A stretch of DNA of 64,000 nt, taken from the NCBI RefSeq assembly GCF_042477335.2, contig NC_091251.1:83591501-83655500 (forward strand). Reading direction: 5' to 3'. Within the stretch, counting starts at the first letter, position 1, and every line of letters starts with the position of its first letter. This DNA is from Ovis canadensis (lineage: Eukaryota > Chordata > Mammalia > Artiodactyla > Bovidae). Shown one piece after another: positions 35,030-45,257 of this stretch. The translations under genes and the position numbers were made by a program. A model generated the notes under the pieces. It saw nothing but the letters and a program-made list of their open reading frames with translations. It had not been told where the DNA came from and ran no database searches.

Positions 35030-35225
35030 TTTGGAGCACTTACTGCCTCTCAGGGACTACGCTAAGTACTTTACATCATCTTACTGAATCCTCTCAACAA
35101 CTTGTCAAGAATGCCTTTTTTTCCAACTTTCACAGATGAGGAAACTAAGCTTCCTGGGAAATAATTATCATACAACTGGTAATCGGGAGAGCCAAGAATT
35201 CTACACAACTCCACTGCTCATGTGC
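35030..35225 (-). repeat. MIR SINE remnant
   Basis: Antisense MIR: GAGCACTTACTGCCTC, GCTAAGTACTTTACATCATC, TCACAGATGAGGAAACTAAG and GTAATCGGGAGAGCCAAGAATT follow the reversed family order. Confidence 0.8.
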
Positions 35226-35574
35226 TTAATAAACAAATTATACTGCTTTCCATGAGGGTTATTAGGAATTCATATATTTAAGAAGCGCTAGGTAAATTAG
35301 TCAAAATTCCAAACAATGGTTAAATCTAGGGTGTTCAGATAAAGCAAGTAAATTTCCAAAATATAAGTTGAGACAAAGCAGAAATACCACCTACCCCTCT
35401 GACTCCCAGGATGATTCTAAGGCAGCCACCAGCTGCTTTGGTTTCCTCTGCTCCTGGGGATGGCAAGGGGAAGGGTACCTCTCAGCTCCTCCTGGACTTA
35501 CCTGGTTAGGATGAAACCTTGAGAGTAGATTGCCAAGGACCCAGACATCTTTGGGGCACCATTTTCCTCCCTAC

Positions 35575-36145
35575 CACATACAGGTTTTCTTATTCAGTCC
35601 TCATGGTAGCCACATGAAGTATATATTCTTGTTATACTCATTTTGCAGATGGGAAAAGTGAGGCTTCCAGAATTTATGTGACTTGCCCAAGGTCACGTCT
35701 GCTTGAGCTGCTCTAACCAAATACCATAAACTGAATGGCTTTAACAATAAAGATTTTTTGCAATTCTGGAGGCTGGAAAGTCCAAGACTTTGCAGGTAGA
35801 CCTGGTATCTGGTGAGAGCCTACTTCCTGGTGTGCAGATGGCTGCCTTTTACCCTATCCTTACATGGCAGAGAGGGAGAGAGAGATCTCATGTCTGTTTC
35901 TCTCTTTGTAAGGGCATTAATCTCCCTAGGAGGTCCCCACCCTCATAACCTCATCTAATCCTAATTACTTGCCAAAGGCCCCACCTCCCAACAGCACTGC
36001 ACTGGGGATTAGGGCTTCAACATCTGGATCTGAGACAGCATATTTGGACACAAGTGTTCAGTTCATAGCAGTCACATAACCAGGAAGTGTCAGAGCCAGG
36101 ACCTGAGCACAGATGATCTGACTCTTATATTCTAGTGATATTTTC
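35575..36145 (-). repeat. MIR SINE split by an MLT1 LTR
   Basis: Antisense MIR in two pieces. The first (35575-35696) has TTTTGCAGATGGGAAAAGTGAGG and TGACTTGCCCAAGGTCAC. The second (36071-36145) continues the family with GTCACATAACCAGGAAGTGTCAGAGCC. The intervening 374 bp are the MLT1 LTR. Confidence 0.85.
35697..36070 (-). mobile_element. MLT1 MaLR solo LTR with 5-bp target duplication
   Basis: Antisense MLT1. The plus strand shows GCTGCTCTAACCAAATACCATAAACTG, TTCTGGAGGCTGGAAAGTCC, GGTGAGAGCCTACTTCCTGG and GGCCCCACCTCCCAACA, a typical reversed LTR. It is flanked by GTCAC at 35692-35696 and 36071-36075, the 5-bp duplication expected for a retroviral-type integrase. It sits inside a MIR, which is therefore older. 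Confidence 0.88.
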
Positions 36146-36191
36146 CCAAAAGCGATATATGGCTCTTCTGTAGCCTATTTTTTAAAAAATT

Positions 36192-36789
36192 GAAGTGGAG
36201 TGCACTTGCTTTACAGTGTTTCAGGTATACAGCAAAGTGGTTTGGTTATACATATATATGCACACATGTATACGTATTTGATTTTTTTCATTATAGGTTA
36301 TGCAAGAGTTTGAATATAGTTCCCTGTGCTACATAGTAAATCCTTGTTGTTCATCTATTTTATGTGTAGTGGTATGTATCTGATAATTCTATACTCTTTA
36401 ATTTATCCCTCCCTGCCTTCCCCTTTTGTTGTTATCGTTCAGTCACTAAGTTGTGTCCAACTCTTTGTGACCCCATGGACTGCAACACACCAGGCTTCCC
36501 TGCCCTCCACTATTTCCTGGAGTTTGCTCAAGTTCATGTCCATTGAGACAGTGATACTATCTAATCCTTTCATCCTCTGCTACCCACTTCTCCTTTCACC
36601 TTCCGTCTTTCCCAGCATCAAGGTCTTTTCTAAAGAGTTGGCTCTTTGCATCAGGTGGACAAAGTATTAGAGCTTCAGCATCAGTCCTTCCAATGAATAT
36701 TCAGGGTTGATTTCCTTTAGGATTGACTGGTTTGATCTCCTTGCAGTCCAAGGGACTCTCAAAAGTCTTCTCCAGTGTCACAATTTGAA
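36192..36789 (-). mobile_element. Composite insertion: BovB 3' fragment joined to an L1 3'UTR
   Basis: Bases 36192-36425 match, in antisense, the 3'UTR of an artiodactyl L1, the family also seen at 60523. Landmarks are AGTTCCCTGTGCTACATAGTA and TACAGCAAAGTGGTTTGGTTATAC. Bases 36427-36789 are an antisense BovB 3' end, truncated within the codons around the CTGTGGTGTTGGAGAAGAC region. The pair is flanked by a near-perfect 18-20 bp direct repeat (AGCCTATTTTT-AAAAAATT) at 36172-36191 and 36790-36808. The BovB breakpoint falls exactly at the right-hand repeat, so the duplication encloses both parts. Read on minus the order is BovB, then L1 3'UTR. Alternatives are a later BovB insertion with deletion of the L1 5' side. 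Confidence 0.8.
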
Positions 36790-37424
36790 AGCCTATTTTT
36801 AAAAAATTTCATAATGCGTTTTGACCATATTTCTTTATGAATAAATATCTACAACTTTGTTTTAATGACTGGATCATGGATAGGTTGAGGATACAAAGGG
36901 TAGAGTCCAAATTCTTCTTCATGATACTCTTGATTTTATTGCTTTATGTCTTTGTAAAACAAAGATAATAGTAATAATACCTACCATGTGATGTTGGAGA
37001 CTGCACGTCAATATGATTTGAAAACCATAATTTTCTATATAATGTAAGTCATAATGATCATTGTCATTATTATATACCAGGGTAAGGGGACTCCCCACGG
37101 GTTGGAGTGCTCTGGGGAACAGAAGTGCTGGCTATCTGGATGTTCTCCAGCTTTTAATCATCTGAAAACCCATCTACTAGGGAATTGTCTTTCCGATTGC
37201 ATTGGTTCTTCATTGAATGGAACATATTAGACCAAGAGTTAGCAAACTGTTTTCTCTGAAGGGCCAGAGAGTAGATATTTTAGGCTTTATTTGGGCCATG
37301 TTGTCTCTGCCATTACTGTTCAACTTTGCCATTATAGTGTGAGGGCAGCCACAGACAACAGACGTGTGGCCATGTTCCAGTAAACCTTTACTGTGGACAT
37401 TGAAATTTGAATTTCATATCATTT

Positions 37425-37647
37425 TTTTATTATTTCAAACAGAATTTTTCCCTCTTTTTTATATTATTGGGGGATAATTATTTTAAGTATTGTGTTGGCC
37501 TCTGCTGCACATCGACATGAATCAGTCACAGGTATACATATGTAAAAATATGGACTGTTTCATAAATTGGCATGTCATCCTTGTGCAGGGGCCATGCTAA
37601 TCTCTGTATCATTCCAATTTTAGTGTATGTGCTGCCAAAGCGAGCAC
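37425..37647 (-). mobile_element. U6/L1 chimeric retrocopy
   Basis: On minus the order is U6 snRNA (37647-37544), then about 90 bases of ruminant L1 3' end (37543-37455, containing ATTCATGTCGATGTGCAGC), an A run, about 26 further bases, and a second A-rich tail (near 37421-37430). The flanks read AAAATCATGTGA next to the U6 start and AAAATGATATGA beyond the tail, matching at 10 of 12 positions, as an aged target duplication. This is the classical structure made when L1 reverse transcriptase switches from L1 RNA to U6 RNA. The extra bases between the two A runs may be a short 3' transduction. Confidence 0.85.
37544..37647 (-). pseudogene. U6 snRNA pseudogene (5' partner of the chimera)
   Basis: Starts GTGCTCGCTTTGGCAGCACA on minus and ends CATATTTTTA. 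Internal substitutions and a small deletion near AGATTAGCATGG make it diverged from functional U6. No snRNA promoter elements are apparent upstream. Confidence 0.93.
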
Positions 37648-37773
37648 TCACATGATTTTAACATCACAGAACAGTATTCACAAAACAGTATTCTTTTGAC
37701 TTTAAAAATCATTTAAGACTACAAAAACATTTCTAGGCTCAAGGACCGTAGTTTGTTAGATTATCAAGGGGTG

Positions 37774-37794
37774 TTTTTTTTTTTTTTTTTTTTT
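37774..37794. repeat. Poly(T) run, about 21 bases
   Basis: An uninterrupted T run next to the end of the hAT remnant. It could be the reversed tail of a lost retrocopy; nothing recognisable is attached to it. Confidence 0.9.
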
Positions 37795-40383
37795 AATGGA
37801 AATGCATTTCGGAAAACTTGTGTCGGAGTCACTGCGGAGGAGAATGCTGTTAAAGGTGCAGCTTCCTGGTCCCCACAATAGACCCACTGAACCGGACTGT
37901 GAGGGAAACCACCCGGGCCCCTGCAGTTTTAGCAGATTCGCCCAGGTGACTGTGAAATACATTAAGTGTAGGGAGCCATTTTAGCTAAAAGGAAAGCAAG
38001 AGCGTTGGTGGAGAAGTTTTCAATTTTGGCAGGAAAATGAGGTCAACTGACAAAAACAAGTGTTTCCTACCCAGGCAGGTTCTTTTGGGATATTTTTAAA
38101 GTCACTTGGGTTCTCCTATTTATGAATTTCTTTTGGTCTTACTCAGACCCCCAGTGCTGTGTTTTCCAAAGAGAATGAGCAAGCATCGCAGCCCTGCTCA
38201 GATCATATTGATTTTTGTTCTGAGTCTACCTCCCTATTTTTCTTCCTAGCTAAAAGAACCCCAGTTTTGTTCTGGCATTCAGCTTTAAGGAAAGGGACCC
38301 TTTTGCAATAATGTTTATCCCTTTTGCTAGATGTTTATCTTCAAGATGGCTCTTTAGGGAAAAGAAAAACCCTGTATCATGTTTGCCAATTCCTGTGGTG
38401 TAAATACGCCCACCACGGACAGTCTCAGGCTACCAACAGGAGATCACCAAATGGAGGGTGTGGGGAGAGACATGTGCTGTCAGCTCTTTTGAGCTGATAG
38501 GAGCTGCCCTGTGGCCACCCAGGGACCATGGGTCAAAGTCAATCATGGTGATCCCATCTCTCTGTAGTAATTGGCTTGTGACCAAAAAATATTCCAGGGC
38601 AGGGCTGAGTGCTTTAAGAAAAGTTTTCTTTATCAATAAAGGAAGGGGTTGCTTCTCTTATTTCACTGCAGTAATTCATATTCCACTGCAGTTAGTACTG
38701 ACAGGCATCTTGTGCTCATGAAGACAGCTGGCCTGAGGACAACTCATACATCGTGGATTTTAGAACAGAGACAGGGAAGGGACTCATGTCCTTGGTGATG
38801 TGATGAAGCTGCTGAAAGCACTGTGTTTCAGGACTTCTAGCTCTGTGCATTCCAAAATATTCCAGGTTGTTGAATCTCTGTGGGCTGCGATTTCTGTTAC
38901 TAGCAGTAGAAAGCTTCCTAACTGATGTATCGTCTCTGTACTGACCACTCGGAAACTCAGCAGAGAAGGCACCTGAGTTATTACTCAGCCTGTAGCACCG
39001 CACCAGGGGTGACTGCAGAGCAGAACTTCAGGGACTCGGAGGCATTGGAGCTCCAAGTCAGCATCTCACAGCTCATTCTCTCTCCCCTGCACTACCCTCC
39101 AAAGCCCATTTACCATACGAAATGTCACCAACTTTCTGTCTCACATATCTTGCTCCAGCACGGCTAGCGCAAGTGATGTAGGACATTACTAGGGCTCCGA
39201 CACCAGCTTGTGTGGCTGAGGTTTAAATGAATTTCATCAGCATGATTAAATACTTATTACATGAGTCAAACATACGGGCTTCATTAAGCTAGTGAACTCC
39301 CAGGAACCTCCTCTTCTGTTTATACAACCCATCTGGGCTCTCAGATTACTTTAAAGAAACGGGATAAATGGAGTTCGATACGACAGCCAGGTCGTCTTTC
39401 AGCGTTATACTCTCAGAGGAAACGCATCTTCCATTGCAAACTCTGGCTCCCATACAACTGGGTGCAGAGGTTTTTTCCATCTGCTTCTGGCCTCCGTGAA
39501 AGCCTGACATGATGCTGAAATTGAGACTTTAAGTGTAACTTGCCAAGACATGACAGACATACTTTTCTCATTGGAGCATGGAACATTGTCTAAAGTCATT
39601 TGCAAAAACACAGACCCTGGGCCTTTTACAAGGAGGGCACACCTTGGAAGCAAAATAAAGGACAAGGTTTAATGAACTTACTGGGCCTCTGCTAGTCGTT
39701 ATTAGAAGCTCTTTATCAAATTAAAGGCCTGCTGGGAAGGCAGCTGGGTGCCGAGCAGCAGTGACATGCGTTAAGTGCCAAAGTGGGTTTTAATTGGCTG
39801 TTTAAATGAGGAAAAGCTCCCTGCAGTGTGACAGACACACATAGCGGGTGTGTGCAAACACACAGGCACCCACACATGCACACACATCCGTGTGGAGCCC
39901 CGGCAGTCTGGGAAACCACAGGAATCACATTTTTGGAATGCTGACGTCCCCAAAGCAGGAACGCAAACCCACCAGGAAGGGAACCCTAAAACGTGGCGTT
40001 CATCTCCATGAATGCCAGTTATTATCTCTGATAATAATGAATAACAGCGATGCAGCAATAAGTTGTTTGAATGCTGCCAGATTCATACTGTATGTAGTCC
40101 AGCTATGCTGCCAAGGTCCTCTTACTCTGGGATCAAGCTCAGGGTTTTGCCTTGTCTTGCACGTCTGTCAAGCCAGCGATATATCAAACGGGGACACATT
40201 AGCTACCTTGCAGGAATGTTATAAGAGATTTACACAAAGCTCCTCACTGTGCCCAGTGTCTATAAAAAGCCCAATAATTGATAATTATTTTGACTGAAAT
40301 AAAAATTTTCTACTGTTTTCTAAAAAGCTTATTAGAGGTTATTGATTCCCACTAGCTATGTTCAGGATGAGAGGCATTGAAGC

Positions 40384-40585
40384 CTGGTAGTCAAGAGCAC
40401 AATCTTTCACGCCAGCTTTATGTGAGCTTGTATGCTGGTTCTACCATATCAGGGTACCTCTCTGAACCACAGACTCTTTTTCTGCAAAATGGGATGAGTC
40501 ATACCTGCTTCATAGACTGGCAGGGAAATCATATGACCTTGTCAGAAAAGAGCTAAGCACAGTGTGTGCACGTGGTCGATGTGAC
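40384..40585 (+). repeat. MIR SINE remnant
   Basis: Sense MIR: CTGGTAGTCAAGAGCACAATC, TACCTCTCTGAACCACAGAC, CTGCAAAATGGGATGAGTCATACC and AAAGAGCTAAGCACAGTG in family order. Confidence 0.8.
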
Positions 40586-41149
40586 CACCAATATACTTAT
40601 TAAGGTTGTAAGTGTTTCTGTTCTCCAGTGAGAAATGAGGAGACTCAGTTACATAGTGGCTGTGGTACCAAGGACACCTCGGCTTTTCACAGAGGCTTCT
40701 AGCAAGTATTCTGTTAGTCAAAACACCGGTTGAGTGTATGGGATGGAATCTTACCAACTGACTGTGGCAAGTACAGGGCTTTTAAGGGACTAGGGACATA
40801 TTTAGGACACATGGGGAGGAAGGGTTGACAAAGGAAGAGATTTGAAGTCAGTGTCTTGCTGTTCACCCCTTAGAAAGCTGGGGCTCCCGCATGGAATGAG
40901 TATGAACACATTTTGACCCAGAATAACTCTGTGACACAGCTAGGCCCAGAGTCCAGGGCCCTCATTTCTGGACTTCAGCTTGATTTACCGAGAAGGTTTC
41001 TTGTTAGGATGAGATTCTCAAAACCAGGAGGGAAAAATTATCCCAAGGAGGGCAACTGTTTTTTATTCCATAAGCAGGTTTATTTTCTTTTTTATTCTTG
41101 ATCAAAAGAATTTTATTGGTACTCCGAGCTTGCTATTTGACAGAAGCTT

Positions 41150-41644
41150 TCAAACGAACTTCTTATGAGAGCAAGATCTCCCAGGTTTCTTTACAGGGTG
41201 GTGTGCAGTAGCCACTGTAACTTCTGGCTTCGTGTCAGCACCAGTTTGGTATAAAGTTATGAGGAAGGTGGGGGAGGGAGGGGGAAGGAATACACGACTA
41301 GAGAGGTTGGGAGAGCTGGTAAAGTGACCATCTTTTGAAGAAGTTAGACATATTAAAGAACCTTGGCCTGGCCTACCGCTGCTGACACGGAACTTAAAAT
41401 CCAGGATGTGGGTCCTTGGAGCCATTGTGAATTGGGAGATGTTTTCATAAAGGCTGCAAAAACAAACGCTCCCGGTTGAAAGCATGAGGCTACGTGCATT
41501 TAAACACACACCCTCTGTTCCAATAACACCGCAATTCCGAGTGATCCCTGGTGCATCAGCAAGGAAGCGAACAAACTCCTTCATTTCCCAACATCCTTGC
41601 TGGGCTTGGAGGGACCGCTGTTGCTCAGCTTTGCAGCCCCGCAA
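41150..41644 (-). CDS. Unrecognised 164-codon open frame, doubtful
   Basis: The longest open frame outside recognised repeats. It begins MRGCKAEQQRSLQAQQ and ends KKPGRSCSHKKFV. I recognise no domain, signal peptide or membrane segment, and composition is ordinary. Just past its stop the minus strand has AATAAA (about 41120-41115), then A-rich sequence to about 41080, as would follow a 3' end or a processed retrocopy. I could not identify a parent gene. Chance is the likeliest explanation; a retrocopy tail is the main alternative. Confidence 0.12.
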   Translation of the reverse strand: MRGCKAEQQRSLQAQQGCWEMKEFVRFLADAPGITRNCGVIGTEGVCLNARSLMLSTGSVCFCSLYENISQFTMAPRTHILDFKFRVSSGRPGQGSLICLTSSKDGHFTSSPNLSSRVFLPPPSPTFLITLYQTGADTKPEVTVATAHHPVKKPGRSCSHKKFV

Positions 41645-42299
41645 GGCTTTAAACTTGAAATAGCAGCGTCCCAGGGCTTTTACAAATGAGCCACAGCAGG
41701 CTGGACGTGGGCTATGGATTCATGGGCTGCCGGGGGGTTAATATCTCTTGCAATTACAAATCAGAAAAAAGCCTGCATTCTTCTTCATTTCTCCTGCTTC
41801 ACACATCCTTGGCAGCTGGGCTTCCCAATGCTTCATTTAGGCCCATGCCCGTGAAGGGCCGGATCAGCAGGCGCGGGCCATCAGGCAGCCATGTTAAGCC
41901 TTTGGCCTGGATCCCTGCTCCCTGCACTCGGGTGAGACAGACAGGCCTTTGTGTGCCTGGAGCCGGCTAAGCCAGGATGTGACTGTGAGCTGGAATCTGA
42001 CCTTTCATGGGCTCCAGCACCTGTCAGAAAAAAACGAACAAACTTGGGGTGTTTTTTCCGCTCTGGACTTAAATGCCAGTTCTGTGACTCCCTCACAATG
42101 GAACGGTGCCAAGGCAGTTGTGGTCAACTCCGGCTCTCTGAGGACCAAACCTGAGACTTGAGTGATGGACGGCCCTGTGTTTCTAAGGCCTGGCCAACTC
42201 TCAGCTTAGAAGGAATTCAAGCCGAGCTGAGGACGCCAGGGCTCTGAGTTAGGAAACTCAGAGCAGAACCACATAGCCGTATTCCTCTGGCACCCTGCA

Positions 42300-42351
42300 G
42301 TGTGCGTGTATGTGTGTGCGTGCACACACATACACACACACACACGTGCAT
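42300..42351. repeat. 52-base strictly alternating purine-pyrimidine palindrome (GT)n/(CA)n
   Basis: From 42300 to 42351 every base alternates purine and pyrimidine. The left half is GT-rich and the right half CA-rich, meeting at GTGCAC, so the tract is nearly self-complementary about 42322. Such tracts favour Z-DNA and cruciform extrusion. Confidence 0.9.
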
Positions 42352-42514
42352 TACACATTGGAACAAAGACCCAGTCACAGTGACCCTGACCCTGGTGTCC
42401 ATCAAGGGGCAATTTTGAGACCCACCCCATGCTGGCCTATTGTAGTCTTCTGAGCCTGAAGTACTGGTCACGCTTGGGGTAGACCCAGCCAGGTATGATC
42501 TACAGGACCAAAGG

Positions 42515-42668
42515 GGACAAATGGTTTAACCTTCTTGAACCTCGACTTCCTCAGCTGTTAAATGGGGAGAAAAAGGCCTAATTCCAAGGGTTATGTTGTT
42601 GTGCATTAAATGAGATGATACATACAAATCATGAGAACCTTGCCTAGGCACCTTGGTCAGTAGCCATG
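42515..42668 (+). repeat. MIR SINE remnant
   Basis: Sense MIR: TTAACCTTCTTGAACCTCGACTTCCTCAGC, GTTAAATGGGGAGAAAAAGG, TTAAATGAGATGATACATAC and CTTGCCTAGGCACC. Confidence 0.8.
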
Positions 42669-43080
42669 TTTCCCTCCCATTCCACAGGGTGTGCTGAGGC
42701 TGGAGGAGGGGCAAGGGTGCTGGTCACCACTCATACTCCATTGCCCAAGGGACACATCCTTCCCTGATCCAGGAAGAGAGGCTGACCCAGCCCATCAATG
42801 ACTTTAGATGTGGGAGGACAACTTTTTTCCAAAGTGTGGCCTTGGAGGATCATGTTCAGGGCTCCTTGGTGGCCTGATATTCGCCTGGAGGTGGTGCCGC
42901 TGCCAGAAGGGCACGGAGGCCTGGTTGGTTGGTATACTTACCTGCACCCTGAATAGGTTCAGAACCCTTCAGAGATGGAGGAAGGCTGATGCAACACCAG
43001 CCTTCTTGCTCGGGAGTGTGTCACTTTGAAAAGAACATGGCCACTGTGCCTGCAGCCTTCCCTCTGGGGATCCTGCATAT

Positions 43081-43128
43081 GCCGAGATGTCAGGATGTCA
43101 GAGATGTCAGATGTCAGGATGTAGGCTA
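43081..43128. repeat. Short GATGTCAG(G/A) tandem repeat
   Basis: Five tandem, slightly varied copies of a GATGTCAG-type 7-10 base unit occur within 48 bases. It is a small local minisatellite. Confidence 0.8.
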
Positions 43129-43433
43129 GCAGTTCAATGTAAAGGAGCAGTGGTTCAGGTGGAAAGAAGTGTCTACAGTTAGACAGATGCCTGCCCCAGA
43201 GCCTGAGACATGCAGGAGACGGCGGTGAAAAAACTCTGAAGTCTCTTCATCATCATCAAGCTATCGAATACTTTAAAAATACGTCAACATTATCATTTTA
43301 AATGCATTTTTCCATTACATTCATCAAAAATGAACAAAATTGTGCTTTAGAAATGAAGTTTCTGTTTCTTGTTTGACTTTATTACATCTTGTGAAAATAG
43401 GTGCATAGTTTTTACTAAATTTGGAGAGTGTTA

Positions 43434-43713
43434 GGAGAGGGCAATGGCACCCGACTCCAGAACTCTTGCCTGGAGGGTCCCATGGATGGAGGAGCCTGGT
43501 GGGCTGCAGTCCATGGGCTTGCTAAGAGCCGGACACAACTGAGCGACTTCACTTTCACTTTTCACTTTCATGCATTGGAGAAGGAAGTGGCAACCCGCTC
43601 CAGTGTTATTGCCTGGAGAATCCCAGGGACAGGGGAGCCTGGTGGGCTGCCGTCTCTGGGGTCACACAGAGTCAGACACAACTGAAGCGACTTAGCAGCA
43701 GCAGCAGCAGCAG
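43434..43713 (+). mobile_element. BovA2 dimeric SINE with AGC tail
   Basis: Two BovA monomers in tandem, each of the form GGCAATGGCACCCGACTCCAG...GGACACAACTGAGCGAC. They are joined by the family linker TTCACTTTCACTTTTCACTTTCATGCATTGGAG, and the element ends GAAGCGACTTAGCAGCAGCAG with six AGC units. BovA2 lacks the tRNA head and shares its 3' end with BovB, which is thought to mobilise it. Confidence 0.95.
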
Positions 43714-44204
43714 TGTCATATAATGGAAAAGGGTGGCTCTGCCTTGGGGGAATCTCAAGGAGATAAGTCATCATTTTCCAGAGAGAATATAACTGAAATT
43801 TGGTGACAGGCAGCCATGACTGGCAGCTGGGATGACTGGCTCCAGAACTAAGATGCTGAACCAAGAAAGCAAATAAGTGTGTATGAGCCTTCAGGAGGAA
43901 TGTGGTTGTTGACTTGAAATAAGCTGCTTCTTTTTTTTTTTTTTTAGTAAGCTGCTTCTTACATGGGCAACTCTATGTAGTTGGTGCCAGTATGAGTAGA
44001 AGGGAGGTTTATTGAACCATTCTCCTAAAGAGCACAGAGTAGGCCTGTTAGTAAACACACAAATAGGTTATCAAGTCCATTACCTTTATATAATTTAATT
44101 TTAAAAAGATATCATTACTGGTCAGACTGTACATTTTGCAGTCTTTTTGTCCCTACTGTTTGAAACTCATAGTTTGCCATTTAAATATATAATTCCCTTT
44201 AAAT

Positions 44205-44388
44205 ATATCATGTTTAATCCTCAGAAGGATTCCCCAAAGGGAACTTTCACTGTCCCCATTTCACAGATGAGGACAGAGACTCAGGGAGGTTGAGTAACCT
44301 GTCCGGCATCACCCAGCTAGAAAATGCCAAAACTGGGACACAATCTCAGGTCTGTTTATTTCAGAACTCAAATTCTTATTAAAGATAC
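44205..44388 (-). repeat. MIR SINE remnant
   Basis: Antisense MIR: TTTAATCCTCAGAAGGATTCC, CCATTTCACAGATGAGGACAG, GAGTAACCTGTCCGGCATCACCCAGCTAG and ATCTCAGGTCTG. Confidence 0.82.
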
Positions 44389-44389
44389 T

Positions 44390-45240
44390 ATGTTACTCCT
44401 TTCCATTGCTTCTTAAAATGTCATTCCTTTACAACAAAGACATTCAGATGATCATAATTTGATTTTTTGGCTTAAAGGGTGACTTTAATCCATCAGATTG
44501 TACACTGACAATATATTCCTCTGTATCTTTCAAAAAAGGTCTTTGTTTTAAAAATTCAAATGAAAAATTTTCAATGCTCTAAATCAGATTTTCACTGGAA
44601 GCATGTTATCTGATCATGTGATTATTTGATGTTTGATAAATATTCAGTGCTACTGTTCAGTCCTCAGTTGAACAGTTTAAAGGTGGCTGGTTTTAGTCTT
44701 AATCTGAAATACATTAGGAAGGTCAGCCAAACCCAGGCAGGCTTCGCTAAAGGTTTTTTGCATTGGTCACAGTTTTGACTTATAGATCATCAATTAGTTG
44801 CAGATGTCGACAGTAATATGGAGTGTAGGAAGGGTCAGAAGAACACTTCGTTCCCATTTGAGAGGAATTTAGAACTTAAAAAAAATACTCTGTTAATTCT
44901 GAGCTGCCAACATATACACATTCATGCGTGTGTGTAACTCCCTGGAAAAACAATCAGGTTTTTGGAAGCAGTAGGCCATAGTTCTATAGATTTTATAATT
45001 CACTTCACAAGTACTTGGGTTTTAAAAACATAATTGTAACAAGAAGAAGAAGAAGAAGAAGAATTCTTTTCACATTTGTCTCATCTCTAGAACTCAATGA
45101 ATAGTTAATTTTTAATAATTACAATAATCACTATTTAAAAGTACTAGCACAGCTATGTTGACAGCTGGAGTACCCTGTTTGTCTGTTTTTCCATCAGTCC
45201 TCACACTCACTCTGAGTTAGGTTCTACCATTAGTTCCAGG
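44390..45240. other. AT-rich unique sequence; no gene recognised
   Basis: No gene and no firm repeat family. A perfect AAG trinucleotide run lies at 45041-45063. Confidence 0.4.
45041..45063. repeat. (AAG)n microsatellite
   Basis: Seven to eight perfect AAG units followed by AATTC. A purine-only tract of this kind is a usable polymorphic marker candidate. Confidence 0.95.
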
Positions 45241-45257
45241 TAGAGCAAAGGAAATGG

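Larger units (their letters stand above)
37229..37738. mobile_element. hAT-Charlie DNA transposon remnant, split by a U6/L1 insertion
   Basis: Left part (37229-37424): AGTTAGCAAACTGTTTTCTCTGAAGGGCCAGAGAG, ATATTTTAGGCTTTATTTGGGCC and TTTGAATTTCATATC, typical of a nonautonomous hAT family. Right part (37648-37738): a decayed continuation ending GCTCAAGGACCGTAGTTTG, close to the reversed terminal region. The exact family name is uncertain. Confidence 0.7.
37795..43433. other. Repeat-poor block; no gene recognised, candidate regulatory region
   Basis: In 5.6 kb I find only two MIR remnants (40384-40585 and 42515-42665) and simple CA/GT tracts, against a young repeat every 1-3 kb elsewhere. There is no BovB, Bov-tA or young L1. 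Homeodomain-like and other AT-rich motifs recur, for example CATGATTAAATACTTATTACATG near 39240 and GATAATAATGAATAAC near 40032. No exon structure is visible. This depletion fits conserved non-coding DNA but does not prove it. Confidence 0.45.
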
